64,000 nt of DNA, taken from NCBI GenBank assembly GCA_025618425.1, contig CM046833.1, forward strand, positions 37,391,274 through 37,455,273, written 5' to 3'. The notes beneath the pieces were generated by a model, which did no database searches, was not told where the DNA came from, and saw only the letters and a list, made by a program, of their open reading frames with translations. A program made the position numbers and the translations under genes. This document shows, in pieces, positions 22,791 to 33,846 of the stretch. Position 1 is the first letter of the stretch; each line of letters opens with the position of its first letter. This DNA comes from Heliocidaris tuberculata (taxonomy: Eukaryota > Echinodermata > Echinoidea > Camarodonta > Echinometridae).

Positions 22791-23420
22791 ATGCACTCAA
22801 GTTTCCAGTTCCTTTCTGGATATATTCCCTTATTCTTCCGTACTACTTCTGACCCATGTAATCTTTCACATACTATCAATTCTCTTTAATATGGAAATAA
22901 AATCTCATCATTTCAAAAAGACTGTTTCAATGTCAATCTTTCAACAGCATTAGTGCTGGAATGTACATGTATCTCGGCTACATGTACATATCTAACAATT
23001 TTTTTTTTTCCTTCCTTTTCTTTCTGGAACAGTAGGTTTGGCCCCTGCCTCTTTAAGACAATAAGCTAAACGATACAGAGTAAAGTTTGAACACCAGATT
23101 TAGACCGAATCCCCCTCAGGTGTATTCTCAAACTCCTGATGGACAAATAAACGCTCCATTTCAAGTTGCAGAAAACAGCGGCGGCGTACGTTGGCACATA
23201 TTTCCCTAGAACCCCTCTCCTTCACTATAGCAGCAATATTGTTGTGGCAATATACATGTAAACGAACTAGGCAGCTATCTAAATTTGTCATAATCTTTGA
23301 TAAATATTGTGGAAACTTGTAGAAACAGCCAGTGGCATTTTTACTTCCTTTTCCACCTATTTCCCATCAGTTTCAAGCTTTGGGTTCATGGGATGTGACA
23401 TATATGATGAAAGAGAAGAC
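22791..23420. other. Unique sequence, no gene seen
   Basis: No recognised motif apart from the short dispersed repeat near 23093-23133. Confidence 0.4.
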
Positions 23421-23765
23421 AAAAGAGGGTAACATGGAAAGACAGAGACAGAGATAGACAGACAGACAGACAGAGAGATAGAAAGAGAGAAAGACAAAGG
23501 GAAAGAGACAGAGAAAGTGGAGATGAAGAGGAGAGAGAGGGGGAGAAAAGGAGGGGGAGGGGGGAGAAAGGGGGGGGGGGAGAAAAGGAGGGGGAGGGGG
23601 AGAGAAGAAGTGAGTGAAGGGCGAGAGGAAGGGAGAGAGAGGAAGGGAAGGAAAGGGAGAGGTGAGGGAGTGAGAGGGAAAGAAAGGGGGAGAGAAAGAG
23701 AGAGAGAGAGAACGAGAGAAAGAAAGCGAGGGAAAACAAGGGCAAGATTGAGGGAGAAAGACTTA
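23420..23765. repeat. GA-rich low-complexity tract
   Basis: (GACA)n at about 23455-23475, then (GA)n/(GGGA)n with a run of 10 G at about 23571. The Arg/Glu- and Ser/Leu-rich frames on the two strands are artefacts. Confidence 0.9.
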
Positions 23766-23999
23766 GGGATGACAAATACAGAGAGGGGATATAACAGAGA
23801 ATATAGAAGATTAAAGATAAAGAGATAAAAGAGGAAAATGGATCAAAAGGAGCATGGAAAATGGTACAGGGATAAAAGTCAGGTTCACACGATGGGAGCT
23901 AAACTTTAAGTTTTTCTTGTAGTTTCAAAGATTTAAGTTAACTTGTAGTTATCTTGAAGTTTCAGACCGTGTGAACGGACTCGCAGTTTCAAAACTTTG

Positions 24000-24206
24000 G
24001 ACCGAATTCACAAAGGAGGTTGGTTTAAACCATGGTTTAAACCCCCTCCTGGGGTTTTTAAGCGCACGTGCGCACGGAATCCGATCCAATCATATGTTTT
24101 CTTTGAGCGCGCGCATGGGCAATGTGCGCTTATTTACGCCTATTTTAGTACGCTTACTGAGGTTTAAACCTTACCCATGGTTTAAACCTCCTTTGTGAAT
24201 TCAGGC
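24000..24206. mobile_element. Nested TIR element with GAATTCACAAAGG ends
   Basis: Left end GACCGAATTCACAAAGGAGG; right end read backwards GCCTGAATTCACAAAGGAGG, followed by GTTTAAACC arms. The tips resemble those of the elements at 33495 and 36271, so they form one terminal-sequence group. The centre holds GCGCACGTGCGC. Its insertion splits the host element. Confidence 0.75.
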
Positions 24207-24293
24207 TTTTAAGTTTACTTGTAGTTCTAGAAGCACAAGCGAGCTCATGGTTAACGCCGAAACCACGGGCAGCGGGGAGGGGGGGGGTCCTCT

Positions 24294-24804
24294 GTCACAG
24301 TTTCAGACCATGTGATCGGAAAAAACCTTAAGTTTTGCAAGCTTGTAGTTAACGATTACCTCTCTGTTCATGTTAAACTTCGGGGTCATACCCTTTGCAC
24401 AAATTATGAACACAGGAACTGTATGTGTACTATACACACAATTGCATTCTTCTTCCGGTGTTAACGACGATTGCTTGGCCTGTAGTTTCAGAACAACGAG
24501 CATCGTTGTTTTGGGCCCTCGTGAACCCTCGTCATGGTTAGTAAGTCGTCACAGTTTCAGACCATGTGAACGGAAAAAACCTTAAATATCGCAAGCTTGT
24601 AGTTAACGATTACCTTTCTGTTCATGTTAAACTTCGGGGTCATACCCTTTTCACGAATTATTAACACAGGAACTGTATGTGTACTATACACACAATTGCA
24701 TTCTTGTTCCGGTGTTAACAACAACGATCGCTCGGCTTGTAGTTTCAGAACAACAAGCATCGTTGTTTCGGGCCCTCCTGAACCCTCATCATGGTTAGTA
24801 AGTC
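24294..24804. repeat. Tandem duplication, 254-bp unit x2
   Basis: GTCACAGTTTCAGACCATGT starts at 24294 and again at 24548. The two units align end to end with few differences, including TAGTTAACGATTACC, ACTTCGGGGTCATACCC and TGTATGTGTACTATACACAC. The homologous minus-strand frames in the two units are a consequence of the duplication, not paralogous genes. Confidence 0.9.
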
Positions 24805-24867
24805 GTTGTTTCGCTAATTTAAAGTTTCGAAACCACAAGTCCGTGTGAACGCAGCTGAAGAGAGGTA

Positions 24868-25030
24868 AAGAGAGGTAGAAATAAAGCGATGGGGAGGAAG
24901 ACGAAGGGTATCATGGTTAAAAAAAAAAAAGAAAGAAAAGAAAAGGTGAAGAAATAGAAATAAAGCGATGGGGAGGAAGACGAAGGGTATCACGGTAAAA
25001 AAAAAAAGAAAGAAAAGAAAAGGTGAAGAA
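24868..25030. repeat. Tandem duplication of about 80 bp
   Basis: GAAATAAAGCGATGGGGAGG, then AAGACGAAGGGTATCA and a poly-A/GAAAA run, occurs twice in direct succession (from about 24878 and 24958). Confidence 0.85.
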
Positions 25031-25074
25031 ATCGGTACAGAGAGCTAGGGAGAAGCAGAGGCAAAATGATTTAA

Positions 25075-25555
25075 CTCTTACTGTGCCAAGGGGTTTAGCT
25101 CTCTTCAAAATTTTACCAAAATGTGACCATTGCTTACTATTCAAATGTCTGCACTTCATTAACCATCTATTATTTTACAAAATATTGTGTACAAAACTTG
25201 TAGGAAATGTATTACCATTTCTTATGATACCAAACAATATTACTTTACCCAAATTTATGCATAAGAATTATTGAAAATTACATTTCAGTTTCTTTTTTTG
25301 TCCACTATATTTTGGTTTCTCATTTGTTTACTATTGTTTAATGTTGAAATAAGGTAATTTTTTTTTTTTAAGTGCAATTTTCTCTGAAAATTTCTAAGGT
25401 AGCATATAATTATAATCATGTATTTAGAATGCTTGATTTATGCTCAAAATTTTGATATACATTGACCACTATATACCTTTCCTGTGGTCGAGCAATTGGT
25501 GAATGAAAATGACACGTCTATCTGTCACATATATGTGACATCGGCACTGAAAGAG
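25075..25555 (+). mobile_element. TTAA-flanked MITE, family B, copy 2
   Basis: Flanked by TTAA (25071-25074, 25556-25559). Starts CTCTTACTGTGCCAAGGGG and ends CGGCACTGAAAGAG. Reverse complement of the 18256-18744 element along its whole length, with scattered substitutions and short indels. Shares the GTCACATATATGTGAC palindrome near one tip. Confidence 0.88.
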
Positions 25556-25559
25556 TTAA

Positions 25560-26325
25560 TGACAATAAGAATTTAACCATAAAGGGTAAAAGAGGGTAGC
25601 GGAAAAGGAGTGATTGGCAAGAAAAAAGGGAGAGAGAGAGAGAGAGGAGAACCTACTATTAAATAGTTTTTAAGTGAGGCAGATACCATGTTCGCGTAAT
25701 TAACTGTAAAAGGCTCCTAGAAGCTAAACTATCGAATTACACTTTCGGAGGAACCACCCTATCCAAGCATTTCTGAATTCATTTCATTTCACACATACAA
25801 CTACAAAAATAACATTTTCATAAACGGGACAAGTGCATTTTTATATTTCTTTGAACAAAGACAAATGCACTCTAGAAAAATTCTCACAAGCAGAAGTCGA
25901 CGGATTCCTTAATTTTCCGAGGGGACTTTAAGGAGGATTGTTTGGCGGATCAATGCTTTCATTCTCCCAGATTCATCAAGCGTATTTGTTCTTTTGCTGC
26001 GGGGGCAACGAACTTGATATTGTGAATGAAGTGGAAATAGTTTGCGCTGGCACAATTAACACCAGGATTACATTGCTCAGGCATACGGTCCCCATGCGCC
26101 AATTAGTGGGGATAATTTGACCCCTTTCGGGGGAGTCGTCGCACATTTAGTATTTATGGGCGTAAAATAACACCCCCTTTTCTCTCTGCAGTGTGCTGAA
26201 TACTTTATAATGACCGTAAGAAATACGGTACCTTTTTTTTTTCCTTTTGCTTAGCACAGTGACTTGGGAGTTTCTGATACCTTACATCTTTATTAGCTGG
26301 TTGCTATTCTCTCATTCATTATTTC
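25560..26325. other. Unique sequence, no confident gene
   Basis: The stretch 25870-26160 is unique and of balanced composition. The 60-residue frame at 25938-26120 has no recognised domain. Confidence 0.4.
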
Positions 26326-26329
26326 TCCC

Positions 26330-26610
26330 TCTTTATCTTTCTCTCTCTCTCTCTCACTCTTTCTATCTGCCAATCTCTCTCATCATTCTATCCCCATCTT
26401 TCTTTTTAATAACATTACTCCTCCTGTCAATTCCTTTCTCTTACTTTTTTCCCTCTTGCTTTCTTGATCTACTTTATCTCTCTCTCTCTCTCTCTCTCTC
26501 ATATCTTGTGTACTTCTCCTATTTGCTTCATACTTTGTCTCCCCTTTTCTCTACATCAATGCTACTCTTTCTCAATCTCTCTCTCACTCTCTCTCTCTCT
26601 CTCTTCCATG
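26330..26610. repeat. CT-rich microsatellite block
   Basis: Interrupted (CT)n and (CTTT)n; frames over it are Ser/Leu/Phe low complexity. Confidence 0.88.
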
Positions 26611-26634
26611 GCAACTTCTATTAAAAAGGAAGTC

Positions 26635-27155
26635 CATCCTGATTACAAGTTGGTTTCTAAAGAAGCAGAAAAATCAAAGAAACATATCAGTGAAGGTTTG
26701 TGCAAAATACGATAAGAAATAAGAAAGTTAAGAATTTTTGAAGTTGAAATCAATCAAACACAAATTACCAACTCCATGATGTACATGTATCTTGTGAGTT
26801 ACTCTCTCATTTGCCTTGTACCCAAAATATCATTAATTTCCATTTTCGATCATACATGCACCCTAGATATAATCATTGCTCATATGTTTTTTACACAAAA
26901 CCTGTATGAAACAAATCTATTCCTTCATCAAAAACTAAGAAAATTAAAATTTATGAAATTTTCTGTACTGAGCAAATGGGAGAGGAGCTCGCAAGATATG
27001 TCACAGAGTTGCCACTTTGTGTTTGATTGCGTACAACTTCAAAAATTTATTACTTTCTTATATCTTATCAGATTTTGCTCATACTTTCACTAATCTCTTT
27101 CTCTCATGTTTCTTCTTTTATTCAAATCAACTTGATACCAGGGTCGACTTTCCCT
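26635..27155. mobile_element. 521-bp T2/Kolobok-like foldback element
   Basis: Flanked by TTAA (26631-26634, 27156-27159). Left end AAAGGAAGTCCATCCTGATT; right end read backwards AGGGAAAGTCGACCCTGGTA. The arms keep pairing far inside (GCAAAATACGATAAGAAATA with GCAAAATCTGATAAGATATA, and ATTTTTGAAGTTG on both), so the element is a long imperfect hairpin of roughly 200-bp arms. TTAAAGG-type tips and TTAA duplication suggest T2-type MITEs of Kolobok. The short Lys-rich frame starting at the left end is a shadow of the repeat. Confidence 0.82.
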
Positions 27156-27159
27156 TTAA

Positions 27160-27690
27160 TGCATTGCAAGATTAATTTTTAATTTCTCTCCCAGCTTATT
27201 TTTCTCACCCTTATGTTTTCAATTATACTTTTGTATCACATCTTTCTCAATTTCAAATGCAGAACACAGAAATCCTTTTCGTTGTAATGTTTAACAATTG
27301 TTTTTTTTTCTGTTGTTGTTTTTGTTTTTCTTCATATGAGAGAAGGGAACTGCCACATATCAATTAATACTTAAATAAAATAATAGCCTAAGGGTGAGTT
27401 AGTAGTTACGTGACATTTCTATTTTCCTTCTTCGTAATGACCTCTTCAACTCTCCTGCCTTTTTCCATTCATACACTGAAAGTTTTGGTGCGATTCCGTT
27501 GACTGTCACGTGATCAATCACCTGATCGTGATGTGTAGGAGGAGATGACTTTGGGTTTACCACAGTCAACGATCTGATGAAGTATTCAATCTACAGGCGG
27601 TTTTGCTCTTTCATTGATAAAGCGATCACTCCACCTCAAATATTCATCTCACTTTATAGATACCTGCTTTGGGTGTGTTTGTCAATCTCT
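27160..27690. other. Unique sequence, no gene seen
   Basis: No recognised feature. GTCACGTGATCAATCACCTGATCGTGATG near 27505 is a local imperfect inverted repeat. Confidence 0.45.
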
Positions 27691-28260
27691 CTATCTCTCT
27701 CCCTCTCTCTCTCTCCCTCTCTCTCTCAATCTCTCTCTCTCTCTCTTTCTTTCTCACTTCTACTCATGTCCATCTATATTTCTATCTCTACAAATTTTTT
27801 TTGCCTCTCTCTCTTCTAAGTGATCACTTCTTCCCCTCATCCTCTTCACTAAACAGATACTTAATGTGCATTTGTTAATCCTCCTCTCTCTCTCTCTATC
27901 TTTCTCTGTCATTTCCTGTTTTTCTGTCTTTTTTTTTTCTTTTCCTCTCTTCTACCCCTATATCTCCCCGTCTCTCCTTATCCCTCTCCTTCTCTCTTTC
28001 CTGTTTCCTGTTTTTCTGTCTTTTTTTTTTTCTTTTCCTCTCTTCTACCCCTATATCTCCCCGTCTCTCCTTATCCCTCTCCTTCTCTCTTTCCTGTTTC
28101 CTGTTTTTCTGTCTTTTTTTTTTTCTTTTCCTCTCTTCTACCCCTTTATCTCCCCGTCTCTCCTTATCCCTCTCCTTCTCTCTTCCTCTATATCTCCCTC
28201 TCTGTCCTTTCTTTATTTCACTTCTGGCAGCATCTTTTCATCACAAACTTGATTTGCAGA
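27690..28260. repeat. CT-rich block with a triplicated unit of about 100 bp
   Basis: After (CT)n at 27690-27760, a unit holding TTCTACCCCTATATCTCCCC and GTCTCTCCTTATCCCTCTCC plus TTTCCTGTTTTTCTGTC(T)n repeats three times between about 27905 and 28185. The 128-residue frame simply follows the repeat period. Confidence 0.9.
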
Positions 28261-28284
28261 CAACTTTGCCTCTCTTCTACCCCT

Positions 28285-28458
28285 ATCGCTCTCTCTCTCT
28301 CTCTCTCTTCCACTAATAAAGTGATCACTTCTTCCCCACATCCTCTTCGCTTAACAAATACTTATGTGCATTTGTTTTATCCTTCCCCCCCCCCTCTCTC
28401 TCTCTCTCTCTATCTTTCTCTATCATATTGTTTTTCTTTCTTTTTCTCTCCTCTACCC

Positions 28459-28502
<44 letters not shown>

Positions 28503-28515
28503 ATTTCTCCCTGTC
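28285..28515. repeat. CT-rich microsatellite block
   Basis: (CT)n with a run of about 9 C. The phrase CACTTCTTCCCC...CTCTTCGCTTAACA...TATGTGCATTTGTT (28325-28376) is a copy of 27826-27876, and GGCAGCATCTTTTCATCACA occurs at 28227 and 28547, so the whole stretch has been duplicated. Confidence 0.85.
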
Positions 28516-30503
28516 TCCGCCTATGTCCTATCCCTGTTTCACTTTTGGCAGCATCTTTTCATCACAAACTCGATTTGTAGACAAATTTGTCCGGGATGTC
28601 GCCATAGATAATTACATCCAAATGCAGGGTGTTGTCTCAACAAACAGCAGAGGTATCTATTGCCAGCAGTGTGTATCATACTGCCATTGTTTGTCTTGCA
28701 TAAGCAGCCCTGCCTGTTCCATCACATTCGATGGATGTTGCTGCATCCCTCCTCCCCAACCCCCCAACCCCCCCCCCCCCCAAAAAAAAAAAAAATGCAT
28801 CTGGAAGGACATAAAGGGAACAAAGTGTTAGATTTTTGTCTTCTTAATGAGGTGAAGAAGAAAAAAAGAGAAAAAAGTGAGAGAACTGGAGGAAGCATAA
28901 GCAAAGAGAGTATACCTCCCTCACCCCTCCCCCCCCCCCCATCACCCTCCCACATTTTGAAAAAAACAGGAGAGTTATTTCAACTTTGTCTTGGTGTCCC
29001 TAAATGACAAAGAGGAAAGATGGAAAGATGAAAATATGCCATGAGAGAGAGAGTGTGTGTGTACAAGAGGGAACATGAAAGTAGGACAGAGTTGAACATT
29101 TGCAAAATTAAACTATTGCATTTTACCCCCCCCCCCCCAAAAAAAAAAAAAAAACATAGCTCCTCAGTATAGATCTCTGTACTCCTAATGTGCGACCAAA
29201 CTGTGCTCATTGATACGAATACTGATCAAATTCAACGATTGTGTATACTTTAACATATGCAACCCTTCAAGGATGTCCTGGTGACCTAAGTCACTACGGA
29301 CTACCAGAGTTTGCGCTAAGACAGAAAATCCTAGATAAAATCCTTGGTGTCGCAATCTTACTGCACTCTCTGATACATGCACGTCATCACGTCTGGGTGA
29401 TGCGTTTGGAATGGGTACATTGTGTCTGATGGCTCTTAAAGAGGGTGCCAAACACCCATACAAGTAACACCAAATAGATGTATGCTTCATATACATGTAA
29501 AGCAGAGCATAGAATCCACCTGCGATCAAAAGACATGCGGGCTTGAGGCCACTTTGCCACCAGAGTTACTGAAATAGCCAAATAAGTGATATCACTTTCA
29601 CATACTTGACTTGTGCAGATGAGTTCATACTCCTTCTGTACATAAAATCTAATACAAAGCATATCATTGCATGCCTAGCGTAACAGCATTGGGAGACTTC
29701 CTAAGTAACTAAACTATTATGAATGCCCCTGCCAACACCCTTTGCCAGGCATACATTATCCACTTTCTTTGCTACTCATTCAATCCAATATTCCTTTAAC
29801 TGCTTCAAGAACAGGTTTGAGAATTGCAAATTATGATAACACTAAAAAACTTGAAGATGACTCACCCGATACCTTCAACACAACATCTGCTCTATGTAAA
29901 AAATGACTTCATGCACTGCTGGCTCCTATCAGATGACTAGTCCCAAAATGTTACATTAAGATACAGTCTACTACATATATTTCTAAATTTTTAACTCCAA
30001 ACTTAGTGGTGTTTTTTCATGATTTTCTTAGAACTCCACCACTTCTTTGAGAGCAGGACAGGGCCAGAGAGAGAATTTGCAAGAATAACAGTGGTTTCCC
30101 GGTGGAAACATTTACGCTTGTTTGTGGATCAACATCTCATTCCGACGGACAGGCAGAGCGGTGATCCGGGGGTCCCGGCCATTTACACGATTTAGCGGGC
30201 CGGTGTTTAAACTGAAAACAGACATTAGCACAGTTGAGAGACAGGCAACTGAGGGGTGGTGAAAAAAAAAGACAATGTATGTTTTCTTTATTGAGGGACT
30301 GCTCTGTTACAATGGGAAGTATTGGTCGGCATGGCAACAACATCCTAGGATGGGAAAGTCTGGGGCAGAGAGGTGGAGCAAGATGGAGACAGAGAGAAAG
30401 AATGGTATAGAATAAATGATGATAAAGGAAGGATAAAGGGTTAAGGGATAATGGGATAGAGAGAGAATGTAAGACAAAGAGAGAGGAATTCAAACAAAGG
30501 AAC
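28516..30503. other. Unique sequence with (C)n(A)n junctions, no gene seen
   Basis: Two poly-C to poly-A junctions lie at about 28768-28796 and 29127-29153, with another C run near 28929. 29160-29700 and 29700-30500 show no recognised domain. The 118-residue minus frame at 30137-30493 lacks a motif. Confidence 0.45.
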
Positions 30504-31047
30504 TAATAGGCATTTTACACTTAATTTTTTTTTAACCCCGTGCTATCCTTTTTGTTCTCATTTGCATTTTTAGTCTTGTACTGGTTCCATGACATTTGCT
30601 CCTGCGACAATTGCTCCGGTCTAACTTTGCCATGTTAATCCTAAACCTAAACCTAACCCTAACCCTAACCCTAACCCTAATCCTAATCTTCACATTGTCC
30701 TTAACAAAAAACCAAATCATGACCATGACCTTAACCTTTGACCTTTCAAGATATAGACAGAGGAGCAAATGTCGCAGGAGCAAATGTCGTGTCACCCCTG
30801 TACTATCTCCATAACACTTAGCCCCACCTTTTTGCATTTAGCACCACCTTTTGAGGGGCTAACCCTGCTTTTTTCCAGGGCTGAAGTGATCTGATACTAT
30901 CATAGAGTTAGCCCACTTTGGTAAAACGCAATGTGAATAGAAAGTGGGCTAACCTTAGTCCCGTACTATCAGTGGGGCTAAATCCTTGTTTAGCCCCACA
31001 GATAGTACGGACTAAGCAAAATTTTTCAAGTGTAAAAAGCCTAATAG
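30504..31047. mobile_element. TIR element containing a nested telomere-motif element
   Basis: Left tip TAATAGGCATTTTACACTTAA; right tip read backwards CTATTAGGCTTTTTACACTTG. Further in, CCGTGCTATCC on the left answers GATAGTACGG on the right. Direct flanks match as AAT/AAT or TA/TA, as in the element at 2840. Internal TAGCCCCAC motifs form small palindromes (GTGGGGCTAA / TTAGCCCCAC near 30975-31000). Contains the 30586-30798 element. Confidence 0.65.
30586..30798. mobile_element. Small inverted-repeat element with telomere-like core
   Basis: Left arm GACATTTGCTCCTGCGACA; right arm read backwards gives the same GACATTTGCTCCTGCGACA. The core is CCTAAACCTAAACC followed by four clean CTAACC-type hexamers (30650-30680), the only clean (CCCTAA)n in the window. 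Non-coding. Confidence 0.75.
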
Positions 31048-31049
31048 AC

Positions 31050-31390
31050 AACAGAGGGGGAAAGGGAGAAAATGGAAGATACAAGGGAGAAACATATATC
31101 ATGACTGAGAGGAAGATAGAAAAAAGTATAAAGGAAAGGAGACAGGGGAGAAACATAAATATATAGAGGGGAAACACAGAGAGAGAGAGAGGAAAGAAAC
31201 AGCGATAAAGACAAGGAGAGGGGGGAAGAGTTGGGTAGAAAGGAAGACATAAACAGGGAGAGACAGATATAGACAAAGAATAAGTTAAGGGAGCAAAACG
31301 GCATAGAGAGAAGAGGAGGAGAGGATTGGGTAGAGAGCGAGCTATGGAGAACACATGTGAGAGAGAGGAAAAGAGAGAGTGTGTGGGATA
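31050..31390. repeat. GA-rich low-complexity tract
   Basis: Purine-rich DNA with GAGAGAGAG runs; the 213-residue minus frame over it is Ser/Leu/Pro low complexity with no domain. Confidence 0.8.
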
Positions 31391-32540
31391 TGAGGGTTGA
31401 ATGCCGAATGGTGTTTGAAATAGAGCAATATGCAATTTTGTTTGGTACTCGTATGCCATCTTAGGTAGATATGTACATGTATATATCTCGCATGGGTAAT
31501 CTAGTCCAACACCTATGATAAAGCAACTACAGCAACTGCACACAAGCAATCATAAATGTACTAGTATTATGCCAAGTTCTAAACGATGCCCTCATATTTT
31601 TAAAAAAATAGCATTAAAGGAATTTTTTTTTAAATCTGCATGAATTTAAACTGCAAATGCAACAAGAAAAGTTTTCAATTCAACCAAAAATCATAAAAAA
31701 ATGAAGGGGAAAATGAAAAAGATATATTTTATTTACTATATAATAAACCTTAAATCTTGTACACTGAATTAATATAACATATCAAACTGAGATATTTTTT
31801 GCTAGGGAATCAAATTAATCACCCCTGACAAGAAGAAAAATCAACAAAACATATATAATACTGCTTTAAAATAAGAACGCCATATTCTTTCATTCTCCCT
31901 TGTTACTTCTCAACAAAACAGATCCCATTTTGATAGATGTATATATCTCTTTGACAAATTTTTTTGCGTTTCTGGAAGATCTGATACAATGGAAAACCAG
32001 AAGAGACATACTTGTTTATCCCGTAATCCGACGCAAAATGGATGGCCCACTTGTAACTTGGTTTCTCAAAAACATAATACGATAAATCTTTCACATGGAA
32101 TGACCTTTATATAATCCTATCAAATCTTTAGGAATTTAGGCATCTCCAAGATGCGTATTGATGAAGGAGATATCACGGGAAGATATTGGGGGAATATGGG
32201 GATGGATGTGTTTGGTAATTGTGAAGTATGGGGACGCTTTCCGTACGGTTTGTTTACCCTGATTGGGAGCAATTTGGGAACATGGCTTTGCTTTATGAAT
32301 TAAGTCAGATTCACTTTGCATAGCATGGTTTATCCGTCCACAGTGCATTTCAAGATCTTGGCTTTTCTTGTTTCAGAGATCGCTTGCAAGGAAAAAGATC
32401 AATGGCTTAAATTCATTGTGATGTTTTCGTAAAAGGTAGGGAATTTTTTTTTTCTTTTGGCCTCTTTTCATCTTTCTTCTTTGCTCTCTATACTTGTATT
32501 TATCTCTAGTGCTCTTCCTCTCATCACACTCTCTCCCAGG
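31391..32540. other. Unique AT-rich sequence, no gene seen
   Basis: No recognised feature. Frames at 31900-32348 carry no motif. Confidence 0.45.
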
Positions 32541-32958
32541 GTGTTCAGACACAAAAAAATTATACCAAAAGGGTGTAGCTATATGATGGATTTATGTGTA
32601 TAAACGCTGACCAACGAAACGTATAATGAAACGTCATATAACGAAACTAGAGTCAGAGCATCGTTTCAAACTAGAACTCGATAACGAATCACCTTTCCGT
32701 GTGTGTCTGAACGTATGGCGACCATAGAGAATGGTATAACTGGGCGGGGCTTAACATGAGCGCACGCGAAAGGTGACCTTACCAGGGGGCAGGGGCTAGC
32801 GGCGACCATAACAACATGCGCAGTGGAAGACTGCGCATCTATAAGATGTTTTTTACTAATCGGTCGAGATATGTGTCTGAACTGTCCGTAGGCTATACGA
32901 TGAAAATTTTATATGTTTCTTTATCTAGTTTCGGTATAAGCGTTTTGTGTCTGAACAC
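32541..32958. mobile_element. TIR element with GTGTTCAGACACAAAA tips
   Basis: Left tip GTGTTCAGACACAAAAAAAT then TATACC; right tip read backwards GTGTTCAGACACAAAACGCT then TATACC. About 418 bp. Internal ACGAAACGT and GTGTCTGAAC motifs repeat as in subterminal arrays. Non-coding; superfamily unknown. Confidence 0.75.
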
Positions 32959-33013
32959 GGGGTCCATCTCTTACTCTATCAGTGTTTACTAAATGTATCT
33001 CTCTTTCTGTTAA

Positions 33014-33406
33014 CCCTTTCAAAACAATTGACCACATGTTGTGGTTTGGCTCAATAACTTTTGATTTAAAGCTCTCAAAATTATACCAGATGCACGAGAA
33101 GAAAGAGCAACCATTTCTGCCTGCACTACATTTTTGTTGCATGCCCATATTGCGTTTGATGTCATGAATTTTAAAAATAGAATAAGCTTTAAAATCCTCA
33201 AATTGGCAACACATTCAAAACATTGTTTTTTTTTTTTAAATTGGTAATTTTTTTCAACTGGTCAACAAAATTCTTTACCATGTTGTTTTCAAAGACATTA
33301 TACCTTATTAGAACCATGTAGCACTAAAAAAAATATATTATTGTTGCCAATTTGAAGAACAAAATGTGATCAATTTAGCCCTTGAATAATTCCTGTCCTG
33401 AAAGGG
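33014..33406. mobile_element. TTAA-flanked MITE, family A, copy 2
   Basis: Flanked by TTAA (33010-33013, 33407-33410). Begins CCCTTTCAAAACAATTGACC and ends GTCCTGAAAGGG. Collinear with 5172-5574, including ATGCACGAGAAGAAAGAGCA, TTTTGTTGCATG and TTGTTGCCAATTTGAAGAAC. A T-rich internal run differs in length. Confidence 0.88.
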
Positions 33407-33494
33407 TTAATACCCATGGCCTCTCCCTTCTCTCTTTCTCTTTCACACTCCTTCCCCTCATACTCTCACACTGTCTCTCAATCTCATACATGTA

Positions 33495-33846
33495 GGCCCG
33501 AATTCACAAAGGTGGTTTCAATTCAGACCATGGTTTATGCAGATTTTGTGGTATAAATACGCTTGATTTAGCGCATACTCTTAAAAAGATCCAATAATGA
33601 ACGCACACCGGTCGCGCGTGGTTGGCAAAAGCGCTAAATTCACGCTTGTTGCCATGGTTCATACCATAGTTTATGTAAATTAATTTAAATAAACTTGAAT
33701 TTACATAAACCATGGTCTGAACCATGGCAACAAGTGTGAATTTAGCGCTTTTGACAACCACGCGCGACCGGCACGCGTTCACATTTATACCACGAAATCT
33801 GCATAAACCATGGTCTGAATTGAAACCACCTTTGTGAATTCCGGCC
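33495..33846. mobile_element. 352-bp near-perfect palindromic element
   Basis: Left half GGCCCGAATTCACAAAGGTG, CAATTCAGACCATGGTTTAT; right half read backwards GGCCGGAATTCACAAAGGTG, CAATTCAGACCATGGTTTAT. Pairing continues inward almost without interruption (GTGGTATAAAT, GCGTGCCGGTCGCGCGTGG on one side and GCACACCGGTCGCGCGTGG on the other, TTCACRCTTGTTGCCATGG). Tips are related to those at 24000 and 36271. Non-coding foldback. Confidence 0.85.

Larger units (their letters stand above)
23880..24857. mobile_element. Composite TIR element with CGTTCACACG tips
   Basis: Left tip CAGGTTCACACGATGGGAG; right tip read backwards CAGCTGCGTTCACACGGACT. CTTGTAGTT, AGTTTCAGACC and TGTGAACGGA motifs recur throughout. 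The element has absorbed a second TIR element (24000-24206) and an internal 254-bp tandem duplication. No coding capacity. Superfamily unknown. Confidence 0.6.

Noticed and set aside
24303..24838. Paired paralogous minus-strand genes (66 and 93 codons)
   Set aside because: Both derive from the 254-bp tandem duplication inside a TIR element; the frames end at different random stops.
26464..26715. Possible exon starting MATSIKKEVHPDYKL after a CT tract resembling a polypyrimidine stretch
   Set aside because: The translated region is the left arm of a TTAA-flanked foldback element whose inverted copy lies at 27.1 kb.
31400..31549. Secreted or membrane protein on the minus strand (213 codons)
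   Set aside because: Most of the frame lies in a GA-rich tract and hydrophobicity comes from Leu/Phe/Ser codons of the CT strand; no conserved motif.
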